NCBI GenBank assembly: GCA_003117195.1
Contig: BDSI01000203.1
Coordinates: forward strand, 82,161-146,160
Reading direction: 5' to 3'
DNA from: Eudorina sp. 2006-703-Eu-15
Lineage: Eukaryota > Chlorophyta > Chlorophyceae > Chlamydomonadales > Volvocaceae
DNA: 64,000 nt
This document shows positions 26,129 through 38,005 of this stretch, in pieces. Position numbers and translations under genes: made by a program. How positions within the stretch are numbered: position 1 is the stretch's first letter; each line of letters begins with the position of its first letter. The notes beneath the pieces are model-generated. The model did not search any database. It was not told the DNA's origin and was given only the letters and a program-made list of their open reading frames with translations.

Positions 26129-29100
26129 GCGCGCGCGACGCACCTGCAGCTGCTCCTCCACCAGGCGCGCCCGCACCTCCGGGGCCAGCGCTGTGGCGGC
26201 GATGAGCGCGAAGAAGAGGTGGCGGGAGGTCTCGTCCACCGCCACCACGGTGCCCAGCGCCCGCTCGAACAGCTGCTCCGGGCTGAGCAGCGCGGACAGG
26301 TCGCCGCTGACCGCCAGCGCGCTCGAGATCTGTGCGGCGTGCGTCGAGTTGTTGTCCGTTACACCACCAAGGTCGGTTGTCGTGGTTTGGTTCGTTTAAA
26401 TGGGCCGGAGGGGCGCGACGCGGCCGCAGCTTCCGCGACCTCCCCCCGCGGCAACGGGGACCAAAAGAGAGAACTAAGGGCCCTATACGAACTACCGTAA
26501 CTCATGGGGGCCATCATCAACGAATTGTTCCTGGTATCTCTACGAGTGACCTCGGGCCTTGACTAGCTCTCGGTTGCCCTCGGTCGCTGTCGGTTGCCCC
26601 CTTGGTCGCTCCCAGTTGCTGTCAGATCGCTCAGTCCCTCACGAGCAGTTCCTCACAACGCTGAGGTACGCCCCCCTGTCAACCCCCTGGGCGTTATTAT
26701 CCAGCTGGGTTTTGACGAGCTGGACTGCGAGTGGGTGCTGTGGTGTTTCAGTGTACGAGCAGGGATTGAGGGTAAGGTACGGGGTACCGATGCCGTGTAC
26801 CGCTGCGGCGCCTGCATGCCGCGCGTACCTGCGCCTCCAGCATTCGCACTGGCTCCGCGGCCCCCGGGGCCCCAGTCCGCCCCGCGCCCTCCTCCGGCGC
26901 GCTGTCGCCGGCGCCGCCGGCGCCGGCGGCCCGCTCCTCCGCGAACACGTCGTCCTCCTCGTCGCCGGCGCCGTCGCGAGCCGCGACAGCAGCAGGGACC
27001 GCTGCCCCTGCACGGCGAGCAGCAGCAGCAGCAGCAGCAGCCGCCTGCGGGCATGCATCCGGTGGGATCCGGAGTAGTTCACTAGGGCTTAGGGTTAGAA
27101 TTAGGGTTTTAGGGTTTTAGGGGAGTTGACGGGACAGGGACGACACCGTGCTGGAGAAGCTGCCGTCAGGGACGACAGGGTACAGGAATGCGACCCTGTT
27201 CCTGCCCTCCCCCCCACCTCCGCGTCCCCCGACTCCTCCGCCCCGCCTCCTCACCTCGCCCTCCCGCCGGACCCGCGCCGCCACCTCCGCCGCCTCCGCC
27301 TCCACCAGAGGCCACAGCATCTCCATCAGCCGCCTGCGCGCCCGCAGGGCCTTGTACAGCACCGTACCCGGCAGTACGATGGGCAGGCCGTACAGTCCGT
27401 TCAGCACCGTCCTGAATAAGCTGCGCACCAGGGCCTTATCCTCGGGTCTGGCCGGCAGCGGCTGGCCCGTCACCACCTCCAGCGCTACATCCATCGACAG
27501 CTCCTCACACTGCGGAGAGGGGCGGGGGGCCGGAGAGGCAGCGAGGGCGGGAGGAGGCGAGGGCGTGTGGGGATAGCCCCGACGGGGAGGTGACGAGGCA
27601 CGGAGCAGACACGGCGGGGAGGCACGGATAGGAATGGCCGGACGGGGGCGGGAGTGCGGAACGGGCCGTGAAGGGGAGGTCAAGGGTGATCAACGGGCCG
27701 TGAAGGGGAGGTCAAGGGTGAGCACTGACCGGAACGCCCCAATGCGCGCTGGAGGTCATCAGCGCGTGGGTCGCGAGGAGGTGCAGCAGCAGCAGGAAGA
27801 GGAGGAGGAGGAGGAGGAGGAGGAGGAGGAGGAGGAGGAGAAGAAGAAGGAGACGAGGGCAAGAAGGACATGAATGACCCATTCACGAAGGAGGAGGGGA
27901 GAGGTCCGGCGCAGGGGGCCGCCCCTGCTGCTCGAGCCTACCAGCCTGCCACCCTCCGCAACCCAATCCAATCCAACCCAACCCAACCCAACCAAAATGT
28001 TTCGCTCACCGCCGCCATCAGCTCCACTCGGCCGCGCTGGCCCCACGAGTCCAGGTGGCGGCCCACCACCCGGGCCAGCGGCGGCAGCAGCCCGGCCGCC
28101 ACCGCCGAGGGACCCAGCGCCTGACCCAGCTTGCGACGCTGGGGAGGTCGGGGCGGGCCGATGGGAGGCGGGATAAGAGACGTGGAGGACTGAGGACACC
28201 GAGGAGGAACATTGACGTTATATGATCCACCGCTGGGGAGGCGCACGAGCACGACTGGGCAGAGGGCGGAGCCAGACCCGGACGGCGCGTGCAGAGGCGT
28301 CCGTTCCCCCGTACCCCTTGGGTGACTAGGTAGGGACTGGGGAGGTACGGCAGCTGCGCGGCGGTGCGGCGGCGGCGGCTCGCCATCGTCTGTGGTTCCC
28401 TCCAAGCTGCCGCTTGCGCGCACGCTGTTACTCGCCCCGGGCAGTTGCCATGACAAGTCACCGCAGCTTGAAAGTGCCAGCCGTTTTCCAGTGTAACACC
28501 CTCCCCATCCCCATCCCCCTGGCCCCCCCCGTGAAGCCGCCCCAATCCCCGCAGTAGCTCACGAAGAAGGCGTGCATGTGCGGGTCTTGCATGTGGCGGA
28601 CGTCGGTGATCAAGAGGGAGAAGGCCCTGCCGGGGACCTGGGGGCGAAGGCAGGGGGGGGCGGGGGGGCGTTGGGGAGCAGAAGGGATGGGCACGGAGGT
28701 GGGTGCGGTGGGAGTTGCAGCGAAAACCAAGGCCAGAGCCTCCCAGGCCAAGGGGACCCGGTCAAGCACTGGGAAGGCCGGCTTTCGGCCAGCGGTCGGC
28801 AAGGGCATCGGAAGAGCACACCGGACCGCCAGCACTCCTCTGGTCATCCGGAATGGTTTACTTACGTAGAACTCAAAGGCGCTTTCGTCGGACCAGACTG
28901 GGCGCAGCGCATCCTGTGCGCCAACCACGTAGACCTGCTGACCGAGCAAGTTGGTGCGGAAGATACCACCATAAGAGAGCCATCGACGCCACATGTACTT
29001 GAGGGGAGATTGCATGAGTTGCGGGGTCTCGCCGATAAGCGGGAGCCAGAAGGCGGGCCCAGGAATCGCGCCACGTTTTGCTAGTTTGCTTCGCATGTAT

Positions 29101-29192
29101 GGTAATATGCGCCATATAAATACAAGGATCAGCGCAAAGATTTGCATTGTCATCCCGATCGCGGGTAGCAGCGCCACGATGGAAGGCGACAT
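23323..29192 (-). CDS. Cytochrome P450 monooxygenase, CYP85-clan type
   Basis: Ten exons on minus: 29192-28866, 28637-28563, 28138-28010, 27509-27255, 27044-26829, 26329-26144, 25768-25694, 25202-25140, 24614-24156 and 23472-23323. They give 644 residues, and all nine introns are phase 0. An N-terminal membrane anchor (about 5-30) is followed by the proline hinge IPGPAFWLPLIGET (43-56), a layout shared with the CYP26/CYP120/CYP85 group. The C-helix RRKLGQAL begins at 135, the K-helix ETLR (422-425) gives the ExxR pair, FRPERW lies at 561-566, and the heme loop FGGGGHMCPG puts the thiolate ligand at Cys586. Two insertions make it longer than the usual ~500 residues: an Ala/acidic exon (263-334) and Gly/Ser- and Ala/Thr-rich stretches in the heme exon. 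The I-helix reads AVDET (364-368), lacking the usual Gly. Presumed ER monooxygenase; the substrate (sterol, carotenoid or retinoid-like) is not inferable. Confidence 0.92.
24830..25140. repeat. CCCACCTGCC-type degenerate tandem repeat in a P450 intron
   Basis: A pyrimidine-rich block on the plus strand built from cccacctgcc and cccacccag words, lying between the ETLR exon and the heme exon. It supplies long Pro-rich (plus) and Gly/Trp-rich (minus) spurious ORFs. Confidence 0.85.
25231..25445. repeat. 30-31-bp tandem repeat, seven units, in a P450 intron
   Basis: Units beginning ggatggagggtgaagcgtgg start at 25241, 25271, 25301, 25332, 25363, 25394 and 25425, so the spacing is 30 or 31 bases. 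It lies between the 25140-25202 and 25694-25768 exons of the P450 gene. Confidence 0.95.
26080..26137. repeat. (CA)n followed by (CG)n microsatellite in a P450 intron
   Basis: A CA run passes directly into a CG run and ends 7 bases before the exon boundary at 26144. In the transcribed (minus) sense it sits immediately after a GTGCG splice donor. Confidence 0.93.
27084..27121. repeat. Interstitial TTTTAGGG telomere-type repeat
   Basis: The sequence has two clean ttttaggg units preceded by imperfect ttaggg and gaattaggg copies. TTTTAGGG is the telomere unit of Chlamydomonas and its relatives (established knowledge). It lies inside the P450 intron 27045-27254, within about 40 bases of an exon boundary, so it is not a chromosome end here. 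Confidence 0.8.
27791..27851. repeat. (GGA)n microsatellite in a P450 intron
   Basis: A gaggag run of about 55 bases changing to gaagaag. It encodes poly-Glu on plus and poly-Ser on minus only as shadow ORFs. Confidence 0.9.
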
Positions 29193-30795
29193 CCTTTCTC
29201 GCAACTTGTTGTTGATCACCGGGATACTGTGCTGCTCGCCGCTATTATATCCTACTGATTTTATACCTTGCGTAAACTGGCATCCCCAAGACCGCATCCG
29301 CAACGTGGTAGCGGTTATCCTTACTAATTGTACTAATTGCATTATTACGTACTTCATACGCACCAGGTGCACATAACCCCCATCGTCAAGTTTATGCTCG
29401 TACTTGCGTGCAATAGTTCTAGGTGCCCGGTCCACGCACCTGGTGTGGAAATCGTGGTAGATTCTGTAACCTTTGCTCAAAAGGGTGATGCTGTTCATGC
29501 ACGGATTCGCACCTGCTCCCCCCGAGTTCGGCCAGAAGCTCTGGCCTTTGACTGTCAGCCTCCTCGACGCGCATCGAATCCTGGTCCCCTGGTGCGTGGT
29601 GACGTGAAGGTTGTAAAGCTTGCGGCAAAAGAGTGCGACAGGGTGCGACAGCACGCGCCAGCCTGCCGACGCAAGTCCGCAGCTGAGCTGAGGAAAGCAA
29701 CCCACCAACCCCTCCTCGCGTTCGGCGCAGACCCTTGATGACTCCTGCGCAAACGTAGTAAAAGTAGTAATGTGGCTCGGCGTGGCTGCACAAACGAGTG
29801 ATTGCACGCACGACCGCCGTTGCCGGACGACATCGTTCGGCAGCAGGGGTGTTTCCACCCAAAGGAATTGATACCGGGGCGGACAAGAAACTGACGCTCA
29901 CCGCATCACTGGCACCGTTAGTCTGTCCTTTGGGAACCGCTGGCGCGCTGGGACGTCACCGTAGTCCATGTTTCACAGCTCGCGGATGCAGACTCAGCTG
30001 GAACCTCCCCTTCACACCAGCCCCTGCAGGGCCTACAGCACTGCCCAGAACTCGACGCCGGGATCTGCCCGCACCCGCCACATCCTCAGGCCCACCACAA
30101 ACAAGAGCGACACCGCATGCCACAGCACCCAGCGCAGAACCACGTCAGCGCGCGTTGCGCGGGCTGCGTCCAAGTTTGACACCGCGCAACCGCGCAGGAC
30201 GTCCTCAGTGTTCACACTGCTCGCGCGAAAATCGATCACTTGACAACATCCTGTCCCACACAAGACCATCCACTGACGCCGCAACACCGAAGCCTGACGC
30301 CCACAGCCACCACCCCGCGCCGGCGCAAGGCGCATCCCGCACCACCTGCGGCTCTACCTTTTAATTAGACACCGCGCGTGTGCGCCCACATCGGCGCAGC
30401 ACCAACGGTATTATTTGGCGCAGCATCCCACCGCCATCCCGAAAACCCGGGATCTCAACAACCTCCCCCCATCAAACCAAACCAGGTAGGTTTCCTAACG
30501 ACCTGCTCTAAATTCTCATTAAACCTTTTTGCGGTGGAGCACACAGCCCTGCACAGCATGAGAGACGGACCCCCCATTCTGCGTCCCTCGCTGCATCCGA
30601 CTCACGGCACCTGCTATTATGTTCCTAGTACCTGCAGCGCTCCATGGACCCCTGCCCCCTCTCTGTCAGTCAAGACAGGGACCGCCCTCCTCCCCCATTC
30701 CCCCAGCCTCCAGTCTGTTGGCCCGGTGCTCATGTGTGCACCGCGTGTCAAGCCGTGGCGCCTCCGCACCCCTCCCTCCCTCCCTCCCTCACGTG

Positions 30796-30827
<32 letters not shown>

Positions 30828-31622
30828 CCCCCATGCACCGACCACACGGCTCCCGGCAGCAGGACAGCTACGGCCCACAAGATGCTGACACTGCCTCCAT
30901 CTCAGCCATACCCCACCCGCCCCCGCGTGTGGCACGCCAGTGTTGATGCCCCCCTCCACCCACACCTGACGGCAGCACCCTCACCCACCCGTGCTTCCCA
31001 CAGTCGTTGCGACCTGGATCCTCTCGGTGCATTGCAAATGACTTTGGACGCCACGGGCAGCAAAGCCGGCCGAGCCAAGGTGCGAAGCCTCGCCGCAGGA
31101 ACGCAAACGCTCGCTGCCCACACACCGTAGGTGGCCCACCGGTCCCGCAACACACCGGCGTTGTCGTACCGCACGCCGAACCAATGAATGCATAATCTCC
31201 ACAAGAACTCAGTCAGTAGTACACAGCCAGGAATACAGTCAGTTAAAACTGAAGCCCTACACCATCACCGCACCCGCCATTGCTGGACTGCGGGTCATCC
31301 GCCGCAGTCCCCTTCAACCTACCGTACTATCAAGAAGCCTTGTCTAACGACCAACGCATGAATTGCCACCGGTCCTCAACAACCCGGCAGTCCGAGGCAG
31401 CAGCCTGCCAGGAGTTGATCAGGCGCCGGCGCCGCAGGCCGGCCCGCGGAGGTTACCGCCCACTGGCTGACCCCCGCGGCTACACGTCGCTCCCGCTGCG
31501 GTTGCAGTCCTGCTGTTGCTGCTGCTGCTGCCGCTGCTGCTGCTGCGGCCGCAGCTCCTCCTGCTGCTGCGAACCGGCAGGGCAGTGTCCGAGTCCGCGG
31601 CCCTGGTGTCCGCGGCCCGGGC
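29193..31622. other. Intergenic interval upstream of the P450 gene
   Basis: About 2.4 kb. Contains a CTCC run followed by a CTGC tetranucleotide array (about 30774-30830) and a minus ORF at 30033-30335 with one hydrophobic stretch but no recognisable domain. The P450 promoter should lie at its left end. Confidence 0.5.
30774..30830. repeat. (CTCC)n and (CTGC)n tetranucleotide arrays
   Basis: Several ctcc units, then cacg, then seven or more ctgc units in a row. Low-complexity Cys-Leu-Pro-Ala ORFs across it are artefacts. Confidence 0.93.
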
Positions 31623-32874
31623 TCACCGCCTGCCCTGGTAGAAGAGCAAGGCGGGGTCCATGCCGGTGGGCGTCCCGGCGGTGCCCACCCTCTCGTTGGT
31701 GTTACGGTTCACCTGCAGGGAACGGACCGCGGGAACGAAGTCAGCCCCACGCAAAAGGTTTCCATTACTCTCAAGTATTACTTCTCACTTCGGGTTCAGA
31801 TGCAAGAGTTCAGATGCAGAGGTTGGGTTGGGCGCGACTGTGTGGCCCCCGATGGCGGCACGCCGGGTCCTGCCCGCTGCCCCAGGACGCCCGGCGCCGC
31901 CGCCCGCATAACCCAACGCCGGTCCCACAAGCAACGCCCTCCCTGGACGGGCCCAGGTCGCCCAGCCGCCCTACCTTGGTCGTGCTCCGCAGTGTCTGTA
32001 TCGTGATGTCGACATCTTTGTCGATGTAGAACTTTCGAGTGCGCATAAAGTGGTTAGCCGCCCCTGGAGTCTGTACGACCGCCTCATCGCCCTCGTACCG
32101 CATGGGCGTCCCCGACACCGGGTCACGCACTCCGGATCTGCGACCGAGGAGGGTCAGGGAAGGGGGAGGGGGCCGGAGTGCGGTGTTTTCTTGGGGTGGG
32201 AGGTGCGGGGAGCTGTGCGCCGCGCAGCGTGGCCAGCCGCGCCCACGAGGTGCGCCGGCTGTATGGAGCGAGAGCGAGGCCGGCCGGTTTCGGAGCTGCC
32301 TGAGCCGCTGTGGCCGCTGCGGCAGCCGGCTGCATGGGATGCACCCGTTCGTGGGCTAGTAACCCAGGCGGCTGGAACCAGCACACAACCACACTTGGGC
32401 ACACATGGGCAGATATGTAGAGCGCGCGTCCATGATGGAGTTTATTCAACCACTGAACCGCTTTTCTGGGTCTCCATTTTACGAGTGTCGGGGATGACTG
32501 GTGTGCGGGCCGGAGCATTCAGGCCGCGGTCACAGCTGACTACCCGGGGTGCGAGTGGCAACCCGCATGGTCTCCGAAACGGCTTCAGAAACCCAAGCAG
32601 CCTTTGGAACCCGGGAGAGCGGCGGCGCCAGGACACAGCCTGCAGGAAGCCCCAAGACCTCAGCGACGGGAACCACTTACCGGTTCTTTGCAACGGGCGC
32701 TATCAAGAGGTCTCCGCTGATCGGGCTCTCCACACGAAGCACGACGCCGGTGTTGTCGAGCGCCACTGACCCCCCGTTCTTGCTGTACAGTGATGAACGG
32801 CTGATGGTGCTGTTCATGTTTGTCCCACGGAAGGTGTCCATACCAACGGAGTCCATGCCGCGGTGACGGCTCAT
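31623..32874 (-). CDS. Unidentified conserved-looking small protein, head-to-head with OSCP1
   Basis: Three exons on minus, 32874-32681, 32137-31975 and 31712-31623, give 148 residues. Phases match (2 then 0), with donors GTAAGT and GTAGGG and acceptors TCGCAG and CTGCAG. The start is the first ATG in the open frame at 32874. The protein is polar, with no signal peptide or membrane segment. It is Met/Ser/Arg-rich at the N-terminus, has a central basic/acidic stretch (RKFYIDKDVDITIQ) and a short C-terminal tail ending FYQGRR. I do not recognise the family. Its start lies about 690 bases from the OSCP1 start on the opposite strand, so the two may share a promoter region. A ciliary role is therefore a possibility by context only, not from the sequence itself. 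Confidence 0.68.
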
Positions 32875-33563
32875 GGCTGCCGAGTGAGTCGTTGGGGGAG
32901 GACGAACACTGAGCTGGCGGGCGCGTATGTCGAAGGAGGCCGCGGCAAGAGTTTGCCCTTAAGACGCTTCAATGTCGCTTGCAGAATGTCGATGTCTGGG
33001 TGAGAGTTGAAGCACAGTAGGCAGCGCTGGAGGCACGACGGGTTCCACCCTGACGAATCCGCGTGGCAACCCAAAGCTCACTCTCGTAGCCGTGGCAACC
33101 TTCTGCAGGTCAAAGGTCATTTGCAGCCATTTTGATCATCACATACGGGAGACCGCATGTAAGAACGCCACCTCTAAGGGTACACGACAAAAGCGTTACA
33201 AAGCAGACGCGCCGCCGTCTATTGCGGAGCCCACATTTTCAAATAATTTATTCACAATCACTTGCCTTCGATCACAGTTGCGATGATCAACACTTGGGTG
33301 AGCTCAGGCGTGGACTTGGCAACGAATGGTTCAAGAGCGTTTTGTGTATGACGGTTTACTCTCAACAACTGGTTATACGCATCTGTACATAACCCCAGCT
33401 TTTATTGCTGACATTCTTAAAAAATATATGTACGACTTCCCCGTACAAAGTACCCACAGTGCCCATTGTCGCTTTGGCTGCAGGTGATCGAAAGGTGGAC
33501 ATGTTCTTTCGAGATTTGGTGTGCGCTTGTTTCTCTACGGAAAGTGGCACCAAAGAATAAAAA
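32875..33563. promoter_or_regulatory. Shared divergent promoter region of the small gene and OSCP1
   Basis: The 689 bases between two divergently oriented start codons hold no ORF with support. The right half (about 33230-33560) is clearly more AT-rich than its surroundings. No specific binding site could be identified with confidence. Confidence 0.45.
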
Positions 33564-36500
33564 ATGTCACAACTCGCGATGCCGTTGTTGGTGGTGAACC
33601 TGGGTAGCGAAATGGTTTACATTCTTGAGCAACGTCTTAAAGCACAAAACATCCCTTCGGATAAGAGCTGCAAAGTGCTCAACGACGTGATCAGGACTAT
33701 GTTCGACCCCCAGTACGTGGACAAGCTTTTTGCACCACAAGATATCTACACGGTGTCGCAGACAAGGAAAATCTTCGATCGGTTGGCGCACTCCAGCATC
33801 ATGAGGCTTAGCGAGTCCAGGTGCGTCAACTTTTACGTGACACTACCTACCTTCCCGAGCGACGCAAAACGATATGCGATATGCGTCCCAAAGGTCCCGG
33901 GGATGCTTGCATGCCAGTGTTAACCCCAATTCAGGGCAATTATGCCTTTAAGCCTTTCATACCGGCTGCCTTCCCTGCCGCTATCATCTGCCATGACTGC
34001 ATCAAGGGTCTCTGAGATATGCATTCGAATACCACTCGGTCACTTGTGGATCCGCAATGGGATTCCCGAGTATGCCACATGAGGCCGGGCCTGTGTTTCA
34101 AGGCGTCGTCCCCGCCCTCCCCACACATATCCTACCCACTTCCCGTCGGCACCGCAGCATGGACAAGCTGTTTGACCTCATGATGATGGGCTTCAAGTAC
34201 CAGCTGCTCTGCTCGACGAAGCTAGACCAGATGCTGGAGGTGGGTTTCCGCAGTGGCATGACGAGCAACAGCAGGCTCCACATGGAAACGTTGGTCCGAC
34301 AGCCACGCCAGGCCCCACCGTCAGGCCGCGGACAGCCATGCTAGCCAACTGGCACAGCCTTGGCCAAGTCGAGTGCCGCACCCCGCACGGCGGAGGGCAT
34401 CTTCCGTGATGACCCGTTGACCACCGGTTGACACCCTGAGCCGGTTGAAGCCTTGACATGTGCTGGAAGATCTGAGAGCCGGGGGCCTCAGCCCAGCCCA
34501 GTACGGGGGTTCACCGTGATGGCCAGTACGTGGGCGGACTGCCGGAACCCCACTGGACTTCCCCCGGGGGAGGACAGAGTGCGGACTCCGCTGCCGGCGG
34601 TGTCGACGAGCGTGCATGAACGCGCTGCAACTGAGCATATGCGCTAATGCATCCTGGAACATTCATCGCGTCGTCTTGCGTCGTTTGGCGTTTGCGGCTG
34701 TTGTCGATTCTACTGGGGGCAATTTGTTGTACGGTGACGCTGTGATGTGCTACACACGCACCACAGCCGGTGGACTTCGCTTCGCGCGGCTCAGTTTCCT
34801 AACGCACCACAGCCGGTACACGTATGGCATACCAGTATATCTTTGCGCGACACGGTGGGATGTGTGCCGGGATGTGTCCAACCCGGGCGCAGCACCTTTC
34901 GACATCGCATATGGCCCCTAAAACACGCAAATCCAATCCCGTCGCCAGCAGGCTTATTGGCGAGCCCTGGAAGGGTGCCAGCTCAATGTCCCTCCACATC
35001 ACGCCCCACCGTGCTCCTCGTTGCACGGCGTCCGAACCCGCCAACTCCCGGGTCCCTCGCACATGTTCATACCCCACCCTCATATCTCCCCCCACGGTCC
35101 CCTCCCACACGCCCTCCCCAGGTGACGCTGCTCCATCTGGCCACCATCCGCTCCATCGTGGATTCGCTGCCCGACAAGTCGTCCGCGCCGCTGATCGGCA
35201 CCGTGGAGGGGCTGGTCAACAAGACGTACAAGGGGCTGCCGGTGGGGCAACTGCACCTCATCCGCCAGACGCTGCTGCGGTTCTTCCAGGACAAGCGGGT
35301 CAAGGTGTCGCTGTTCCTGCAGGTGGGGGCGCTAAGGTGCTGTGGGCGTTAGGAGCCGGATGCGGTCGGGGGCCGAGGTGGGGTGGGGTGGCGGGTGGGG
35401 TGGCGGGAGAGACGCGGCCCACGCCGGTCGGCAACGCTTGGGGCAGCGCATGGTGCGGTAAAAACCCCAAAATGCAAGGGGCGGACCCAGCTACTGACTC
35501 GGATGCGGCCGGGCCGGACCTCAAAAGGACTGCACCAGATGGGGCCACGTGGCTGCGCCGGCAGGTGGCGCCACGGCGGCGGGGTGGACGGCCGGGGAGG
35601 CTCAGTGGAGGTTGCCATCCGCCCATCCCTGGAGGACCGTCAGGCATCGATGGGATGTGATGTGATGTGCGGTAACCCATCCGCACAATCATCTGTCTTG
35701 ACAAGCGATGTGCCAGAGGCCGCTGCCCCGCAAATGCGGTGCGGTCCGAGACCGGACCGCATTTCCGTAGTCATATGCCAGGGGTCAATTTTTCGCTTCG
35801 CTGTTTCGCATCTGGGTTGCACGCCGTGGAGGGGGGGATCCACGCCCGCCGCCGCCGCTCGCCTCCCGCCACTCGCCCTCTCCCTCCCGAGCGCAGGAGG
35901 GCATCCAGTCGTCCATGGGCCGCATCATCCTGCCCAGCCCCCACAACGACTACGTGGGCACCGTTACCACGTACGCGCTGTCGGGGTCGCTGGAGGGACA
36001 GGACAAGTTCAAGATCAAGAGCGCGTCGGTGGGGGCAGGGCGGGGCGGGGCGGGGCAGGGCCGGTGTTCCGACCGGCGCCATGATGTGGGGAGGGCGGCG
36101 GAGGGAGAGGGAGGTGTGATAAAGCTTCGATTCGGCCACACCGGATCGAGGGGGGGAGTCCTGGCCTGGCGATCCGGTGTGGGCGCATTGAAGCCATTAA
36201 GTCAGCCTGGTAGGAGGAGCGACTGTCGCGCAGATGAGTCACTACTAGGTGCGGCCGGGTTCACTTAATCTCTATAATAAACTGAAAGGTGTCCAAAACT
36301 GAAACGGCCCGGGTTCGAGCTGGGCGTCGCCCGTCGTCGGACCCTCGTGGCCGTAGGAGCCGTCCACAATGCCCAGGGGCGAGCCCACCACCGTCGCGCG
36401 CCGTCGCGTTGGTGTCGTCCTGCATTACCGTTACCGAGCCGTTGGCCGTTGAGCGTTGGCGTTCGGATGTGTCGCAGATCGACCGCCAGGAGTTCTTCGT

Positions 36501-38005
36501 GCACCCCGCCCCGCTGGGCACCAACCTCTACAACAAGGAGCGATCCAAGGTGGTGCCGCCGCCTCGAAAGGGGGACGCGCTGACGGGGCCACTCAAGCCG
36601 GAGGAGGACTACAAGACGGTGAGGAGGGAGGGGTCAACGGACAGCCGGGATTGGGAGGCGAAGGCGAAGCAAGGCGCGGCGAGGAACCGAAGCGACAGCC
36701 CCGGCCCGCCGTTTGTTTGCTCCTGCCTGGGCCTGGGAGGCGACATTCATAGCGGCTGCTCGCACTCAAGGGCCTGTGCTTCAGTTTGGCGCACGGAGGC
36801 TTCTTCGCTGTCTCGCAGCCGAATCGGAGCACGGGCCTGTTGTGGCGTGCGGCTGAACACTGCCATCTCCCTGCCACCGCGCCTCGCGAAAGAGTAGGCA
36901 TCTCATTGGACGCTGGCGTCTTGACGTACAGATTGGCTATTGACCGACCCCGCGTGTGCGCCCTCTCGCGCTCCCATCGGTGTGTGGGTGTGCAAAAGAA
37001 AACTGAGCCGCGAGTGTGGGTGTGTGTGCGCGTCGCGTGTATCGACGGATTGGCGGCCCGCAGATGGGCGACGAGTACGCGGACCGGCGAGGCACGGGCG
37101 CCAACGAGTTCGCCTACCTATCGGCCCTGCTCAAGGTCAAGGCCCCGCCGGCCGACAACTTCAAGCTCAACCTGTTCGGGGACGACGATCACGCGGCAGC
37201 GGGTGGGTGCGGCGGCGTCCGTGGACTGTGGGAAGGCATCGGGTGGCGAGACGGGAAGGAAGGACGCGGGGATAGTTAGGATGGGACGAAAGAGGCCGTG
37301 AGGATGGATGGAAGGATGGATGAATGGATGGATGGACGCTTTGCGGGGGAGTTTCACCGGCTCTGGCCACGGATGAAAAGGAGGAGGAAGCGGAGGTGAT
37401 CTTCCATAGCTTGACCCCGCCCCTGCTCTGGGTCCGGTAGCTTGCTTGACTTGCTCACCTTTCGGAACCTCTGGCCTAGGTCGCCCTTCGCGTCTCGCTC
37501 ACTGTGTGTTTCCAAGCCCGTATCCCTGGAGCCGTATCCATCTGGGATGTGCGGAACCAGAGCGCAGTACGGGAAGGCGAATTTGGGGACACTGATGCGG
37601 GTCCTACTTGGTTCGCTCCGACCGAATTCTTGGGGTGGGTTTGGGGGGGTTGTTCCCAGCGTCCCAGACTCCCAGTTCCCAGTTCGTCCGCTGGACTGTG
37701 TGTGACTTGACGTCGCCGAGTTGGCACCCCACCCCCAACTTCTTATACACCCCACCGAGCATGCCTGTCCTGTCTTCCGACGCTGCCCCAAGCCACGCTG
37801 CCCCTCTGCACCCACCTGCCTGGCTTGCTGCCCTACCTCTCCAACCGCAGATCCCGTGGCGGCCAAGAAGGTCTCGAGCCTGGCCTTCAGCGGCGGCAAG
37901 AACGACAAGCACCTGAGCGACGTGATGAAGAGCATGAAGGTGTCGGACGACAAGGGCAAGAGCAAGGGCTCGGAGGATCTGCTGGACCTGATGGACAACG
38001 CGTAA
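33564..38005 (+). CDS. OSCP1: OSCP1 homologue (organic solute carrier partner 1 / NOR1 family)
   Basis: Seven exons: 33564-33820, 34158-34239, 35122-35322, 35897-36028, 36478-36618, 37064-37202 and 37851-38005. They give 368 residues, close to the animal protein. The N-terminus (PLLVVNLGSEMVYILEQRL), the DKLFDLMMMGFKYQ segment, the LHLIRQTLLRFFQD helix, the glycine-proline block and the C-terminal EDLLDLMDN acidic end all follow the family order without gaps. Every junction keeps frame. Family knowledge: the protein is found in ciliated eukaryotes and is linked to cilia/basal bodies and, in mammals, to solute-carrier trafficking; the molecular activity is unclear. A biflagellate alga is a natural place for it. 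The start codon is fixed by alignment of the first residues with the family. Confidence 0.95.
37296..37339. repeat. (GGAT)n microsatellite in an OSCP1 intron
   Basis: An imperfect ggat/gaatggat run lies in the last intron of OSCP1 (37203-37850). Confidence 0.85.

Noticed and set aside
30033..30335. A minus ORF with a hydrophobic stretch near its end.
   Set aside because: No homologous motif, no partner exon and no start context; one hydrophobic run in a GC-rich ORF is weak evidence.
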